Below are positions 42,684 to 52,523 of a DNA stretch of 64,000 bases, in pieces; position 1 is the first letter of the stretch; the number at the start of each line of letters is the position of its first letter. The notes below the pieces were generated by a model. That model saw only the letters and a program-made list of their open reading frames with translations. It had not been told where the DNA came from and made no database searches. Both the position numbers and the translations under genes were made by a program. Source of the DNA: a bacterium (GTDB lineage Bacteria > Orphanbacterota > Orphanbacteria > Orphanbacterales > Orphanbacteraceae); NCBI GenBank assembly GCA_025782575.1, contig JALGYY010000017.1, forward strand, positions 111,884 through 175,883. Direction: 5' to 3'.

Positions 42684-43931
42684 CTACCGCTTCTCGAGCG
42701 GGACGTATACCTGCTCGGTTTTACCGGCGTAAATCCCTCGAGGCCGGAAGATCCTGTTGTCTGACAGGTATTCGAGTGCACGGGCGGTCCATCCGGCAAC
42801 ACGGGATACGGCGAAGATAGGAGTAAAAATGGCCGTTTCGATCCCCATCGCCTTGTAGAGAAGACCGGAGTAAAAGTCGACATTGGGGTAGATCTTTTTT
42901 GTCTTGCCGAGGTCGGCCGTTACCGTCCGCTCCAGCTCGCGGGCAATCGCGAATAAATTCGAGGCCTCCGGATCCCCCTCGGTCATCAGCCCGGCGAGCG
43001 GTCCCAGAATGCGTCCCCGCGGATCGTACGCCTTGTAGACGCGGTGCCCCATCCCCATCACTTTCGTCTTCGATGCTTTCGCCCTCGTAAACCAGTCAAT
43101 CGTATTCTCCGGCTTTCCGATTTCCTCGAGCTGGTAGAGCACTCTCTCGTTCGCCCCTCCGTGCAGACTTCCCTTGAGGCTGGCAATCCCGGAAACGACC
43201 GAGCTGTACATATCGGATAACGTCGAGTTCACTACCATTGTCGTGAACGTCGATGCGTTCATGCCGTGATCGGCGTGCAATATGAGGGAGATGTCCATCA
43301 CTCGCGCCGTCTGTTCGTCCGGCCGTTTCCCGCTCATCATGTAAAGGAAATTAGCCGCATGAGAAAGGGAAGTATCGGGCGCCACCGGTTTTTTCCCCGC
43401 CCTCATGCGCGCGATCTGGCCTACCAGTGTCGCCGTCTGCGCGATCAGTTTGAGGGAGATTTCCATTTCCCCCTCCAGGGAAGTCTCATCACTCATCGGG
43501 TCAAACGCGCCGAGAAGGGAAATCGCTGTCAGAAGCGCCGCCATGGGGTGCATCTCCGCCACGGGGAGTCCGGCCATCACATCGACTACCTGTGGGGGCA
43601 CTTCGCGGAAACCGGCCAGCTTTCGATTGAAATCATCCAGTTCATTCGCTGCCGGCAGCTTTCCGAACAGAAGCAGATAGGCGGTCTCTTCATAGGTCGA
43701 GTGAAGGGCGAGATCGAAACAATTATAGCCCCGGTAGACCAGCCAGCCCTTCTGGCCATTCACATACCCGATACTGCTGACGGCCGCTACCGCCCCTTCG
43801 AGTCCCCTGCCGATAGAGACATCAATCGGCCACTTGACGGCACCTGAAAGTTTCGCCTCAGGTGAGGAATCTGTTTCGCCGGCGGCCTCCGCGGTTACTC
43901 TCCGAACGATCTCTTCTACGGCGTTTGACAC
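42684..43931 (-). CDS. gltA: Citrate synthase
   Basis: A 415-residue protein starting at GTG 43931, seven bases after AAGGAG. The motifs of type I citrate synthase are present: GLEGAVAAVSSIGYVNGQKGWLVYRGYNC, the substrate His in GSLHGGANERV, the second in GMGHRVYKAYDPRG and the catalytic Asp region NVDFYSGLLYKAMGIE. HADHGMNASTF and TARALEYLSDN also fit. It condenses oxaloacetate with acetyl-CoA at the start of the oxidative TCA cycle, matching the pyruvate dehydrogenase and KorAB genes here. It could also be a 2-methylcitrate synthase by sequence alone, but no prp genes are near. Confidence 0.93.
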   Translation of the reverse strand: MSNAVEEIVRRVTAEAAGETDSSPEAKLSGAVKWPIDVSIGRGLEGAVAAVSSIGYVNGQKGWLVYRGYNCFDLALHSTYEETAYLLLFGKLPAANELDDFNRKLAGFREVPPQVVDVMAGLPVAEMHPMAALLTAISLLGAFDPMSDETSLEGEMEISLKLIAQTATLVGQIARMRAGKKPVAPDTSLSHAANFLYMMSGKRPDEQTARVMDISLILHADHGMNASTFTTMVVNSTLSDMYSSVVSGIASLKGSLHGGANERVLYQLEEIGKPENTIDWFTRAKASKTKVMGMGHRVYKAYDPRGRILGPLAGLMTEGDPEASNLFAIARELERTVTADLGKTKKIYPNVDFYSGLLYKAMGIETAIFTPIFAVSRVAGWTARALEYLSDNRIFRPRGIYAGKTEQVYVPLEKR

Positions 43932-44110
43932 GAAATACTCCTTCTGCTCATACTACGGACGTCAGAGGCTACACTTCCAGCGAAGGGGGCTGAGGTCAAG
44001 GGGATTCACTCCGAACAGGCGGGTGCCGTCATTTCCCCTCTCTCCTAAATCGCCCGGCAGCCCGTCGCGGCCGGGCGGGGAACAAAAAATCGACAAGCTC
44101 CTGAAAACGC

Positions 44111-44139
44111 TTGCTTTTTCATCAAAATCTAACTAAAAT
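44111..44139 (+). promoter_or_regulatory. Promoter for EF-G1 gene
   Basis: TTGCTT (44111-44116), a 17-bp spacer and TAAAAT (44134-44139, five of six to consensus) stand 130 bp before the start codon, in locally AT-rich DNA. This gives a leader of about 120 nt. Confidence 0.6.
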
Positions 44140-44145
44140 TCACGG

Positions 44146-44268
44146 CTGTTGTCGAGATCGTATTTCCGATCTCGATTTCGTATGATTCACCCCGATCGAG
44201 GGGTGCGAACCGTAATCCCGCACCAAAGGCGGAGAGTCCCTCCGGGACGCACGAGTGAGTGGTGAGAA
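44146..44268 (+). promoter_or_regulatory. Structured mRNA leader of the EF-G1 gene
   Basis: The leader contains CGAGATCG-TATTTC-CGATCTCG (44153-44174, 8-bp perfect stem), followed by AT-rich sequence, then ACCCC-GATCGA-GGGGT (44189-44204), and a GTCCC/GGGAC pair near 44230. The order stem, U-rich stretch, stem, ribosome binding site is compatible with attenuation or autoregulation by a translation factor. The wider 337-bp gap 43932-44268 has no gene. No ribosomal-protein leader motif is recognised. Confidence 0.4.
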
Positions 44269-46368
44269 ATGAAACATGATATTGAACGAATCAGAAACAT
44301 CGGGATCAGCGCCCATATCGATTCCGGCAAGACAACGCTGACCGAACGGATCCTCTATTACACGGATAGAATCGGCAAGATCCACGATGTCCGTGGCAAA
44401 GACGGCGTGGGCGCCAAGATGGATTCGATGGAGCTCGAGAGAGAGCGTGGGATTACGATTCAGTCCGCAGCCACACATTGCGAGTGGAAAGACCACCATA
44501 TCAACATCATCGACACCCCCGGCCACGTGGACTTCACAATCGAAGTGGAGCGGGCGCTCCGTGTTCTGGATGGCGCCGTCCTCGTGCTCTGCTCGGTGGC
44601 AGGTGTCCAGTCGCAGTCGATCACGGTCGACCGTCAGATGAAGCGCTACAATGTGCCTCGCGTCGCTTTCGTAAACAAGTGCGATCGTTCGGGGGCCGAT
44701 CCGAAGCGCGTCGCCACCCAGCTTTGCGAAAAGCTCGGCCATAACGCCGTCCTCCTCCAGCTCCCCATCGGCCTCGAAGCAAAGCACGAGGGTGTGATCG
44801 ATCTCGTTAAGATGAAGGCCTACTACTTCGGCGGCGAGAACGGCGAAGAGATCAAAGAGACCGATATCCCAGCCGAACTCATGGATGAGGCCGAAGAGGC
44901 CCGCGAGGAGATGCTCGATAACGTCTCTCTCTTCTCAGAGGAACTGACCGAAGCGATTCTCGAAGAGAGGGTCACGGAGAAGCTGATCAACGAAGCGATC
45001 CGGATCGGCACGCTCTCTTTGGATCTCACACCGGTTCTCATGGGATCGGCTTACAAGAACAAGGGTGTTCAGAAGCTCCTGGATGCGGTAATCGACTATA
45101 TGCCGAGACCGACTGACGTCGAAAACGAGGCAATCTCACTCGCATCTGAGGACGACAAAATCCTTGTATCGAACAATGCCGATGATCCTGTCCTGGCTCT
45201 CGCTTTCAAGCTGGAAGACGGTGCATACGGCCAGCTCACCTACATCCGGATGTACCAGGGGACGATCAACAAGAGCGACACCGTGATCAACAGCCGGACG
45301 CAGAAAAAGACCCGTATCGGCCGGCTTGTTCGAATGCATGCCGACGAGATGGAAGAGATCGCAACCGGTCGCGCAGGTGACATCGTCGCGCTCTTCGGAA
45401 TCGATTGCGCTTCGGGCGACACCTTCTTCAGCGACGGTTTCGAGTACAGCATGACTTCGATGCACGTACCCGAGCCGGTAATCTCGCTCGCGGTCAGGCC
45501 GAAGGATCGCAAATCCCAGGACAACCTGTCCAAGGCTCTCGCCCGCTTTGTCCGGGAGGATCCGACATTCATCGCGGAGTCGGATGAAGAGTCTGGTGAG
45601 ACAATTATTTCGGGGATGGGCGAGCTGCATCTTGATGTTTACATCGAGAGAATGAAACGCGAATACAACGCCGAAGTCATTTCGGGGCAGCCCCAGGTTA
45701 AATATCGCGAGACGATCACCGAGAAGGCCGAGTTCAGGCACACCCATAAGAAACAGACGGGCGGGTCCGGTCAGTTCGGGCGGGTCGACGGCTACATAGA
45801 ACCCCACGCCGAGGGTGAGTTCGAATTCGTAAGCGATGTCAAGGGTGGCAACATTCCTACTGAGTATATCCCGGCCTGCAAGAAGGGCTTCCAGTCCATG
45901 ATGGATGAAGGGCTTTTGATCGGATTCCCGGTGGTAGGCGTAAGGGTCGTTCTGACAGACGGCGCCTCACACAACGTCGACTCCTCGGACAATGCGTTCC
46001 AGGCGGCCGCCCGCGGCGCATTCCGTACGGTTTATCCGAAAGCGAAACCGATTCTCCTTGAGCCGGTGATGGATGTTTCCGTAGAAGGGCCGAGTGAATT
46101 CCAGGGTGAGATGCTTCGCACGATCATGCAGCGAAGAGGAATCGTGATCGGCACGACCGATGAAGGCGACTTCGTTCGCATTGACGGCGAAGTTCCGCTG
46201 TCTGAGATGTTCGGCTACGCCACTACCCTTCGATCCTCGACGCAGGGCAAGGCGGAGTTCACCATGGAGTTCTCCCGTTATTCCCCGGTGCCGCGTGAAC
46301 TCTCCGAGAAGGTCATTGAAGACATCCGGCAGAAGAAAGCTGAAAAGGAAGGCGCCAATGTATCGTAA
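44269..46368 (+). CDS. fusA: Elongation factor G, spdEFG1/mtEFG1-type
   Basis: A 699-residue GTPase. G motifs: HIDSGKTT (G1), GITIQSAAT (G2), IDTPGHVDF (G3), NKCDRSGA (G4), and domains II-V run to the C-terminus (GHx[24 protein letters not shown]). The phrase [30 protein letters not shown] and the opening [16 protein letters not shown] match the mitochondrial EFG1/spdEFG1 group and not ordinary FusA (which reads AHIDAGKTTTTERIL). Such bacteria use EFG1 for translocation and a second EFG2 for recycling. The stop overlaps the start of a downstream ATPase gene. Confidence 0.92.
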   Translation: MKHDIERIRNIGISAHIDSGKTTLTERILYYTDRIGKIHDVRGKDGVGAKMDSMELERERGITIQSAATHCEWKDHHINIIDTPGHVDFTIEVERALRVLDGAVLVLCSVAGVQSQSITVDRQMKRYNVPRVAFVNKCDRSGADPKRVATQLCEKLGHNAVLLQLPIGLEAKHEGVIDLVKMKAYYFGGENGEEIKETDIPAELMDEAEEAREEMLDNVSLFSEELTEAILEERVTEKLINEAIRIGTLSLDLTPVLMGSAYKNKGVQKLLDAVIDYMPRPTDVENEAISLASEDDKILVSNNADDPVLALAFKLEDGAYGQLTYIRMYQGTINKSDTVINSRTQKKTRIGRLVRMHADEMEEIATGRAGDIVALFGIDCASGDTFFSDGFEYSMTSMHVPEPVISLAVRPKDRKSQDNLSKALARFVREDPTFIAESDEESGETIISGMGELHLDVYIERMKREYNAEVISGQPQVKYRETITEKAEFRHTHKKQTGGSGQFGRVDGYIEPHAEGEFEFVSDVKGGNIPTEYIPACKKGFQSMMDEGLLIGFPVVGVRVVLTDGASHNVDSSDNAFQAAARGAFRTVYPKAKPILLEPVMDVSVEGPSEFQGEMLRTIMQRRGIVIGTTDEGDFVRIDGEVPLSEMFGYATTLRSSTQGKAEFTMEFSRYSPVPRELSEKVIEDIRQKKAEKEGANVS

Positions 46369-47071
46369 AGAGGTGAACGAGCGGAGCCCCCTCCGCGTCT
46401 TCGAGCGTTCGATCCATGGCGGTCTCGGCCGCGGGAATCTGGGCGTGGTCATGTCCCGCGCCGGCATTGGAAAATCGGCATTCCTGATCGATATCGGACT
46501 CGACGACCTGATGCGGGATCGGCGGGTCCTTCATGTGGCAGTCAACGACTCGGTCGAGCGGGTACGCGCGTTCTACGACGAAATGTTCGTGGAACTCGCC
46601 AAATCCACTCATCTCGAGCATCCGGACGAAGTCCGCTACATGGTAGAGCGGAACCGTCACATCCATTCCTACAAGGACGTTCAGTTCAGCGTGGACCGAC
46701 TGGTAACGGTGGTCCGTTTCCTGAAGGAGCACGCCGATTTCCCTCTCGACGCTGTAATTGTCGACAACTTCCCGTTTGCTTCCACCACCACGGAAGAAGT
46801 GGGTGTCGTCAAGAACCTGGCCAAGGAAATGAACTGCGAGATCTGGATGTCCGCACTCAGTCATAGAGACAGCGAGAAGAACGATATGGGCTTCCCGGAC
46901 CCTCTGACGAAGCATGACGAATTCTTGAGCGTGAAGATCTATCTGAAGACGGAAGGAGACGGGATCCGGCTCAAACTTCTCAAGGATCACGACAATGAAG
47001 ATCTGAGTGAGTTGATGCTCGATCTTGACCCGACGACTCTTCTGCTCAAGGACCGCCAGCCGGCCAGCTGA
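46358..47071 (+). CDS. RecA/KaiC-like P-loop ATPase of unknown function, coupled to EF-G1
   Basis: A 237-residue protein starting at ATG 46358, inside the EF-G stop region (11-nt overlap), preceded by AAGGAAGG. Walker A is SRAGIGKS (33-40), followed by a strand VLHVAVNDS, Walker B AVIVDN (132-137) and a WMSALSHR strand (163-170) that resembles the polar sensor of the RecA/DnaB/RadA fold. There is no DNA-binding loop, zinc finger or second domain as in RadA. No specific family is recognised. The overlap and the ribosome-factor neighbour suggest a role in translation control or stress (inference). Confidence 0.72.
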   Translation: MYRKEVNERSPLRVFERSIHGGLGRGNLGVVMSRAGIGKSAFLIDIGLDDLMRDRRVLHVAVNDSVERVRAFYDEMFVELAKSTHLEHPDEVRYMVERNRHIHSYKDVQFSVDRLVTVVRFLKEHADFPLDAVIVDNFPFASTTTEEVGVVKNLAKEMNCEIWMSALSHRDSEKNDMGFPDPLTKHDEFLSVKIYLKTEGDGIRLKLLKDHDNEDLSELMLDLDPTTLLLKDRQPAS

Positions 47072-47080
47072 CGGGCGCCT

Positions 47081-47100
47081 TCGATCCGCTCAAGGATCGA
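47081..47100. terminator. Hairpin between convergent ATPase and SGNH genes
   Basis: TCGATCC-GCTCAA-GGATCGA is a perfect 7-bp stem in the 18-bp gap and the end of the convergent gene. No T tract on either strand; may act as a bidirectional transcription or mRNA end signal. Confidence 0.35.
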
Positions 47101-48262
47101 GGAGGCCATTCTCTTCGATCATTCCTGCGAGCGTCCTGGAAGCAAGTGCGTGCCCCGCTGCATTCCAGTGCCCGTCATGGACGAAAAAGAGCGCCTCCCC
47201 CCGGTCAGCCGCCTGGTGGAACGCCGGTTCGATATCGAGAAAGCGCATCCCCCCCTCCGAACATAACTCCTGCAGGAGCTCATTCGGCCGGCGCATGACA
47301 AACCGATCGCGAGGCACATCGTAATGCCCGATAATCTCCTCCCACTTTTCCTCGCGTATCTGCTCTTCGTTAGGAACAAGAAACACGATCAGAGGAACTC
47401 CTCGCTCTCCGCACTCCCGTTGAATTTCCATCAGAATCGCACTTGCCAGGTTCCATCCTTCCGCCAGTCGCTCTGTCTGATCGACCAGAAAATTCTGATA
47501 GTAGAGATCGAGGCGATCAAGAGGAAGAAGAGTGTCCCCCTCCACCGGTTTGGTGATCATCTGCACATCCCCCCCCCGCTTCTTCAATATCTGAGTCAAC
47601 CTGGGTGAGAGGAGCGTCCAGAGATGGGACCGTTGTGCCAGGAAACTTTTGGCGGACGAAGAGAGTTTTCCCTTCCAGTTCTGTCGGCGGGGAGGGTCGA
47701 TCACCAGTTTTTCACCCTCCAGCCGGGCAAAACCGAAATGCAGATTGTCATAAATATCGTTCAGACAGAAACTGAGAATCACGAGATCAGGATCGTATTT
47801 CAATACGAACTGCCGAAGTACGATCAAATACTGAATCGTGCCGTAACCGGAAACGCCGAAGTTGATTGTTTCGATATCACGCTGCCCGGAATCGATTCTC
47901 TCGACATCCGATTCGAGGCGCCTTACAAGTGCCTGCTCGAGAAGGACCTGATTCGCCTCCATGAAGGAGTCGCCGAGAATCGCGATCCGGAACGTGCTGT
48001 CCGGCTTCACTTCGTCGTGCTCCACATCCCGGAGCCCGACCGAGCTATACCGGACGGGGATGGAAAACTCTTCCCGACTATGGGTAAACCGGGCGCCCGG
48101 CTTGTGAAGCCAGCCGAGATAGGGGTCTCGCTGCACTGCAGCGAGCGGTTGGGGCGCGAACATTTTGATGCCGAGTTCCAGAACGGCGATTGTCACCCCG
48201 ATGCCGATCGCTGCAGCAAGCAGATTAGGGACCATTCCGCGCAGAAATCGCCTAGCCCTCAT
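47090..48262 (-). CDS. SGNH/GDSL-family hydrolase, membrane-anchored
   Basis: A 390-residue protein with GGAGAGAG before ATG 48262 and an N-terminal signal anchor (VPNLLAAAIGIGVTIAVLELGI). The fold signatures are RIAILGDSFMEANQV (block I Ser), TINFGVSGYGTIQYL, VILSFCLNDIYDN (Asn) and VHDGHWNAAGHALAS (Asp-His). It differs from the first hydrolase by the block V form DGHWNAxGH, which is that of the AlgX/alginate-O-acetyltransferase-like SGNH group. It may transfer or remove acyl groups on an envelope polysaccharide. No polysaccharide cluster is adjacent. Confidence 0.83.
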   Translation of the reverse strand: MRARRFLRGMVPNLLAAAIGIGVTIAVLELGIKMFAPQPLAAVQRDPYLGWLHKPGARFTHSREEFSIPVRYSSVGLRDVEHDEVKPDSTFRIAILGDSFMEANQVLLEQALVRRLESDVERIDSGQRDIETINFGVSGYGTIQYLIVLRQFVLKYDPDLVILSFCLNDIYDNLHFGFARLEGEKLVIDPPRRQNWKGKLSSSAKSFLAQRSHLWTLLSPRLTQILKKRGGDVQMITKPVEGDTLLPLDRLDLYYQNFLVDQTERLAEGWNLASAILMEIQRECGERGVPLIVFLVPNEEQIREEKWEEIIGHYDVPRDRFVMRRPNELLQELCSEGGMRFLDIEPAFHQAADRGEALFFVHDGHWNAAGHALASRTLAGMIEENGLLDP

Positions 48263-48300
48263 CTCTCTCCAGCTTTCGTAGCGAGTGTCTGAAGTACGGG

Positions 48301-49806
48301 CTAGAGGTCATAGATTTCCGTGTACTTGTCCCGCAGATAGTCCAGAAAGTACTGCGGATTGAGAGATTCGCCGGTTACACGGCGGACAAGCTCATGGGAT
48401 GGATAGGTCTGGCCCATAAGGTGAATTTTCTCGCGCTGCCATTCCCGGAGGGGACTGAAATCCCCTTTCCGGAAAGTTTCCTCCCAATGGGGCAGTTCTT
48501 TTCTGGCGGTATTCCAGAATTGTGCCGCATAGAGATAGCCGAGAGCGTATGTCGGAAAGTATCCGAAGATTGCATGCGCCCAATGGATGTCCTGGAGTAC
48601 TCCTTCGGCGTCATTCTTAGGAGTCAGATCCAGAAAATCGACCATTTTGGCATTCCACGCTTCGGGAAGATCGCGAACGGTGAGACGCCCTTCAATCAGA
48701 TCCATCTCGAGCTCGAAACGGAGAATCACATGGAGGCAGTAGGTCACTTCGTCCGCCTCGACCCGGATCATCGAACGCTCCACCAGATTGACCTGCCTGT
48801 GCCACTGATCGAGATCGTATTCCCCGGCAAGGTCGGGGAAGTGTCTGGTGAGCACGGGATACGCATGCTCCCAGAACGGCCGGGACCGGCCGACGATGTT
48901 TTCCCATGTGAGTGACTGCGATTCGTGAATGCCGAGGCTGACCGCCTGAGCCCGAGGCGTTCCCGCATGATCGGGATCGAAACCCTGCTCATAAAGGCCG
49001 TGCCCCCCTTCGTGAAGCAGGCCGAAGAGCGATTTGGTCAGGTCCTTCGCGTCATAGCGGGTAGTCAGCCGGACGTCATGCAGATTCCCGCTGCAGAACG
49101 GGTGTGCGGAGACGTCGATCCGGCCCGCCTCCCAGTCAAATCCGATCGATGTCAGCAGATCCCGCCCGAGCGCCTCCTGTCGATCAACGGGAAAGTGTCC
49201 GTCCATCAGCTTCTGGGTCCCGGCGCGCCTGGATTCGGCGATCGCCTGCACCAGGGGGACCAGCTTCTTGCGTAGATCGGCAAAGATCACCGCCACGTCC
49301 TCGGCCCGGCTTCCGGGCTCGAACTCGTCATGGAGCGCGTTATAACGAGAACCGGTGTAGCCGATCGCATCCGCCACCTGAAGTTTCAGCCCCAGAGTTT
49401 TCTCGAGAAACGGGGCGAACCTGTTGAAGTCAGAGGCTTCCTTTGCCTCGGTCCAGGCTTCCATCGAGAGAGCCTGGACGCGCGCGATCTCTTTGACCAG
49501 GTCGGTCGGCACCCGGGAAGCCCGATCGAACTGCCGGCGGACCTCGCGGAGATTGACGGCAGCGTCATCTCCCAGGCTCGATGTATCATCATCCTGAAGC
49601 GCCTTCAGATGATCCGGCATCGCACCCTTTGTTAAAGTCACGTGATGAATGCCGCTGAGGACCGCCATCTGATCGGCCCGAAGGGCGGCCCCTCTGGGGG
49701 GCATTTTAGTCTGCTGATCCCAGGAAAGCAGGCCGTCGACCAGCTCGAGGGCGTGAAGTTCCTTGGTCAGCGCGAGAAACGCATCGTAGCGCTCCTGGAC
49801 GTTCAT
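48301..49806 (-). CDS. M32 carboxypeptidase (Taq type)
   Basis: A 501-residue cytoplasmic zinc metallo-carboxypeptidase starting at ATG 49806 behind AGGAG. HEGGH lies at His265-His269 within LLHEGGHGLYEQGFD, the typical M32 motif HExGHxLYEQ. Other M32 features: LLSWDQQTKMPPRGAALRADQ (N-terminal), HPFCSGNLHDVRLTTRYD (HPF motif), GIHESQSLTWENIVGRS, and the IRVEADEVTYCLHVILRFE segment. It removes C-terminal residues from peptides with broad specificity and complements PepF in intracellular peptide turnover. Confidence 0.94.
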   Translation of the reverse strand: MNVQERYDAFLALTKELHALELVDGLLSWDQQTKMPPRGAALRADQMAVLSGIHHVTLTKGAMPDHLKALQDDDTSSLGDDAAVNLREVRRQFDRASRVPTDLVKEIARVQALSMEAWTEAKEASDFNRFAPFLEKTLGLKLQVADAIGYTGSRYNALHDEFEPGSRAEDVAVIFADLRKKLVPLVQAIAESRRAGTQKLMDGHFPVDRQEALGRDLLTSIGFDWEAGRIDVSAHPFCSGNLHDVRLTTRYDAKDLTKSLFGLLHEGGHGLYEQGFDPDHAGTPRAQAVSLGIHESQSLTWENIVGRSRPFWEHAYPVLTRHFPDLAGEYDLDQWHRQVNLVERSMIRVEADEVTYCLHVILRFELEMDLIEGRLTVRDLPEAWNAKMVDFLDLTPKNDAEGVLQDIHWAHAIFGYFPTYALGYLYAAQFWNTARKELPHWEETFRKGDFSPLREWQREKIHLMGQTYPSHELVRRVTGESLNPQYFLDYLRDKYTEIYDL

Positions 49807-49953
49807 ACGGTCTGCTCCTTGTGGTGCCTCGGGTTTGGGGCTTTCAGCCCGCGATTAGCGAAATTATGCACTAAGATAGCTCGACCCGTCCAGAAGACCT
49901 CCTTCGAATGGGCGTCACATGAGCGTTCGGGCTCATTTCTCCGTCTCTCTCTA

Positions 49954-49982
49954 TTGAGGGAAATGGCCCATTAACGTATGAT
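49954..49982 (+). promoter_or_regulatory. Promoter for secreted pepF
   Basis: TTGAGG (49954-49959), a 17-bp spacer and TATGAT (49977-49982, five of six) lie about 75 bp before the start. The region upstream to 49807 shows no gene. Confidence 0.6.
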
Positions 49983-50026
49983 ATGGCATTGGATTTTCCG
50001 ATTCCCCCCGAGCAACTAAACTGAAT

Positions 50027-50044
50027 ACCTCCTGATCGGGAGGT
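50027..50044 (+). promoter_or_regulatory. Leader hairpin before secreted pepF ribosome binding site
   Basis: ACCTCC-TGATCG-GGAGGT is a perfect 6-bp stem. Its 3' arm GGAGGT is a Shine-Dalgarno-like sequence 12 nt before the ATG, and a second site GAGGGAG lies nearer. The stem could mask one of the two sites. Confidence 0.4.
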
Positions 50045-50056
50045 TGAGAGGGAGAT

Positions 50057-51967
50057 ATGCGAAACCATAACTGGAGAAAACTGATGGTCATCACCCTGAG
50101 CGCGGTCGCCGCGTGGGCATTCCTCGTGACGCCCAGTGAAACCATCGCCGCCGACAAGAGCGCCAAGGATCGCAGCGAGATCGATGACAGCTACAAATGG
50201 GATCTGACCGGACTCTACGAAACGGCTGATCAGTGGGAAAGTGAGTTTGCCGCTACAGAAAAGTTGATCGATGAAATCTCCGATTTCAAGGGACGACTGC
50301 ATCAATCGGCCGACACATTTCTGGAGTTTCAGGAGAAGAGCGAAAAACTGGGATGGTACTCTGAGCGCATTCTGATATTCGCCGGACTCAAATACCATGA
50401 AGACACGAACGTCTCCGAGAATGCCGCACTCTGGGAGCGGGCGCGCAGCCTGATGACCCGGATTTCAGCCGCCGTCTCCTGGGTGCAACCGGAGATGGTG
50501 AGCATCCCCCATGAGACAATCGAAGATTGGATCGCGAAAAACGAAAAAGTCGCTGTTTATCGCCACTGGTTCGACGATATGTGGCGGACCCAAGAATACA
50601 CTCTGTCCGAAAAAGAGGAGCGCGTTCTCGCGCTTGCCGGAGATCTCGCCGGCGCACCGACAAGTATATTCGAAGCGATGACCAACGCCGATCTCAAGTT
50701 CGGCACATTTGTCGATAGCGAAGGCGACGAAGTGGAAATGACACAGGCTCGCTACGGCACATATATGCAGGACCCGGATCGCGATGTGCGGGACCGTGCG
50801 TGGCAGGTTTACTATGACGGCTACGAAAGATATATCAACGCGAACGCGGCCGCCCTGGCCGGCGCGGTGAAGCGTGATCTGTTTTATACGCGCGCGCGAG
50901 GATATGAGTCCTGCGCCGAGCGCGCGCTCGATGCGGACAATGTCACGGTCGATCTCCTCGACAACCTGATCGCCACGATCAACGAGAACCACGCCCCGAT
51001 TCACAAGTACAACAGGATTCGATCGTCCGTACTCGGAATCGATACGCTCAGGCACTGGGATCTCTACACCCCTCTCACGCCCGAACTCAATGTCGAGATT
51101 TCCTACGAAGATGCGGTCAAGACGATTCTCGAAGGCTTGGAGCCGCTAGGCGACGAATACGTGAAGAATCTGGAAATGGCATTCTCGTCCAATTGGATCG
51201 ATGTCTATGAGAACAAAGGGAAGCGGAGCGGAGCCTATTCATGGGGCGGCTACGCCACCGGCAACCCATACGTTCTTCTGAACTACGAAAACAAACACGA
51301 AGACATGTCTACAGTGGCTCACGAGATCGGCCATGCCCTTCACACCTGGTACACGATCAATAATCAGCCTCAGGTCTATGCGGACTATTCGATCTTCGTT
51401 GCCGAGGTAGCTTCTACTACGAACGAAGCGATTCTCATGAACTACCTTCTTGAGAAAGAGAAGGATCCGATGAAGAGAATGTTCCTCATCAACTCGTATA
51501 TCCGTCAGATTGAAGGGACGATGTACACGCAAGTGGAATTCGCCGAGTTCGAAAGGGGAATTCACGACATGGCGGAAAGCGGCGACCCGCTGACTGTTGA
51601 TTCGATGAATGATCTCTATTCTGGCCTGCTGACGAAATACGCCGGACCCGCTGTGAAGTACGACGAGCGATCCGGCATGGGCTGGAGCCGGATCGGCCAC
51701 TTCCATCGAAACTTCTACGTCTACAAGTACGCGACTTCCTACGCGGCCGCGACGGCATTTGCGAAAAAGATTCTCGACGGCGAACCGGGAGTGCGTGAGA
51801 AATATCTCGAATTCCTGAAAAGTGGTTCAAGCGATTACCCGGTGGAGCTTCTGAAAGAAGCGGGCGTCGATCTTTCGTCTCCGGAGCCGATTCAGGCGAC
51901 CTGCGATCTCCTTGCGGAGCTTGTGGATGAACTGGAACGGTTGATCAAAGAGAACGGTCGGAGCTGA
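50057..51967 (+). CDS. M3B oligoendopeptidase F, secreted paralog
   Basis: A 636-residue protein with a signal peptide (MVITLSAVAAWAFLVTPSETIAA), so it is exported, unlike the copy at 20553. The start ATG 50057 follows GAGGGAG. The N-terminal PepF domain opens YKWDLTGLYETADQW; the zinc motif is HEIGH at His422-His426 in STVAHEIGHALHTW, with the Glu ligand in FVAEVASTTNEA. YSGLLTKYAGPAVKYDERSGMGWSRIGHFHRNFYVYKYATSY is a strong PepF signature. It would degrade oligopeptides in the periplasm before uptake. Confidence 0.94.
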   Translation: MRNHNWRKLMVITLSAVAAWAFLVTPSETIAADKSAKDRSEIDDSYKWDLTGLYETADQWESEFAATEKLIDEISDFKGRLHQSADTFLEFQEKSEKLGWYSERILIFAGLKYHEDTNVSENAALWERARSLMTRISAAVSWVQPEMVSIPHETIEDWIAKNEKVAVYRHWFDDMWRTQEYTLSEKEERVLALAGDLAGAPTSIFEAMTNADLKFGTFVDSEGDEVEMTQARYGTYMQDPDRDVRDRAWQVYYDGYERYINANAAALAGAVKRDLFYTRARGYESCAERALDADNVTVDLLDNLIATINENHAPIHKYNRIRSSVLGIDTLRHWDLYTPLTPELNVEISYEDAVKTILEGLEPLGDEYVKNLEMAFSSNWIDVYENKGKRSGAYSWGGYATGNPYVLLNYENKHEDMSTVAHEIGHALHTWYTINNQPQVYADYSIFVAEVASTTNEAILMNYLLEKEKDPMKRMFLINSYIRQIEGTMYTQVEFAEFERGIHDMAESGDPLTVDSMNDLYSGLLTKYAGPAVKYDERSGMGWSRIGHFHRNFYVYKYATSYAAATAFAKKILDGEPGVREKYLEFLKSGSSDYPVELLKEAGVDLSSPEPIQATCDLLAELVDELERLIKENGRS

Positions 51968-52277
51968 TCAGCAGTAGTCGGGGAACGGCTGTGGGTGAGG
52001 CTTATCGGGCCGCCCGCGGCCTTGTTCCGTGACTGGTTCAGTTTTTTTGCTTGAACGGAACTAACCGGCCGCCTAAGATGCACTTGGATTGTCGAATGCT
52101 TTGGCCCGCAAGTACCCGGGTCTGTAGGGCATCCTCAAGCGGAATTGCGATTACAGGGGTTCACGCCGGTCCCCCCCGGACTGACCGGCAACCGTCTGGC
52201 GTGCCAGGTAATGGCCCGCAGAAGGGGTATGTCTCATGGTCACTCGATTCGAATTTTTTGCTGAGCATCTATACGCT

Positions 52278-52383
52278 ATCAAGCTCCAGCTCCTGCTTGA
52301 TTTCCTCGCTCGGTTCAATTTTATCTAGGGGTTCAAGAAATTCGTTCGACTGCGGCGCAGAGATTTTCTGCGCCGCTTTTTTA
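52278..52383 (+). ncRNA. Candidate small RNA ending in a strong terminator
   Basis: ATCAAGC-(10 nt)-GCTTGAT (52278-52301) forms a 7-bp hairpin, followed by a U-rich single-stranded stretch and the terminator at 52352-52383. Upstream, TTCGAA-16 nt-TATACG is a weak promoter. No open frame with a ribosome binding site covers it. It may instead be the 3' end of a longer transcript. Confidence 0.35.
52352..52383 (+). terminator. Strong Rho-independent terminator
   Basis: GCGGCGCAGA-GATTT-TCTGCGCCGC (52352-52376) is a perfect 10-bp stem followed at once by TTTTTTA. It is the best terminator in the window. It is not close to any long plus-strand gene: the nearest ends 385 bp upstream. Confidence 0.88.
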
Positions 52384-52523
52384 TTGTCCCGGCACGGCCC
52401 TTGCGGAATATCTTCCCGAACGGAGGCCGGTTTGCTGGAGGCCGCACCGATTAGAGCTCCAGGTTCGTTTGGTACCGTTTTCGGAAATATTAGGGCAGCA
52501 CAAAGGGTGAGGGGGTGTTCAGA

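Noticed and set aside
44269..46368. Ordinary FusA assignment
   Set aside because: The G1 region ([25 protein letters not shown]) and the [17 protein letters not shown] segment match EFG1 of mitochondria and spirochaetes/planctomycetes better than canonical FusA.
52042..52048. T7 run after the secreted pepF gene as a terminator
   Set aside because: No convincing stem ends at the T run; the best pairing has only five base pairs around a long loop.
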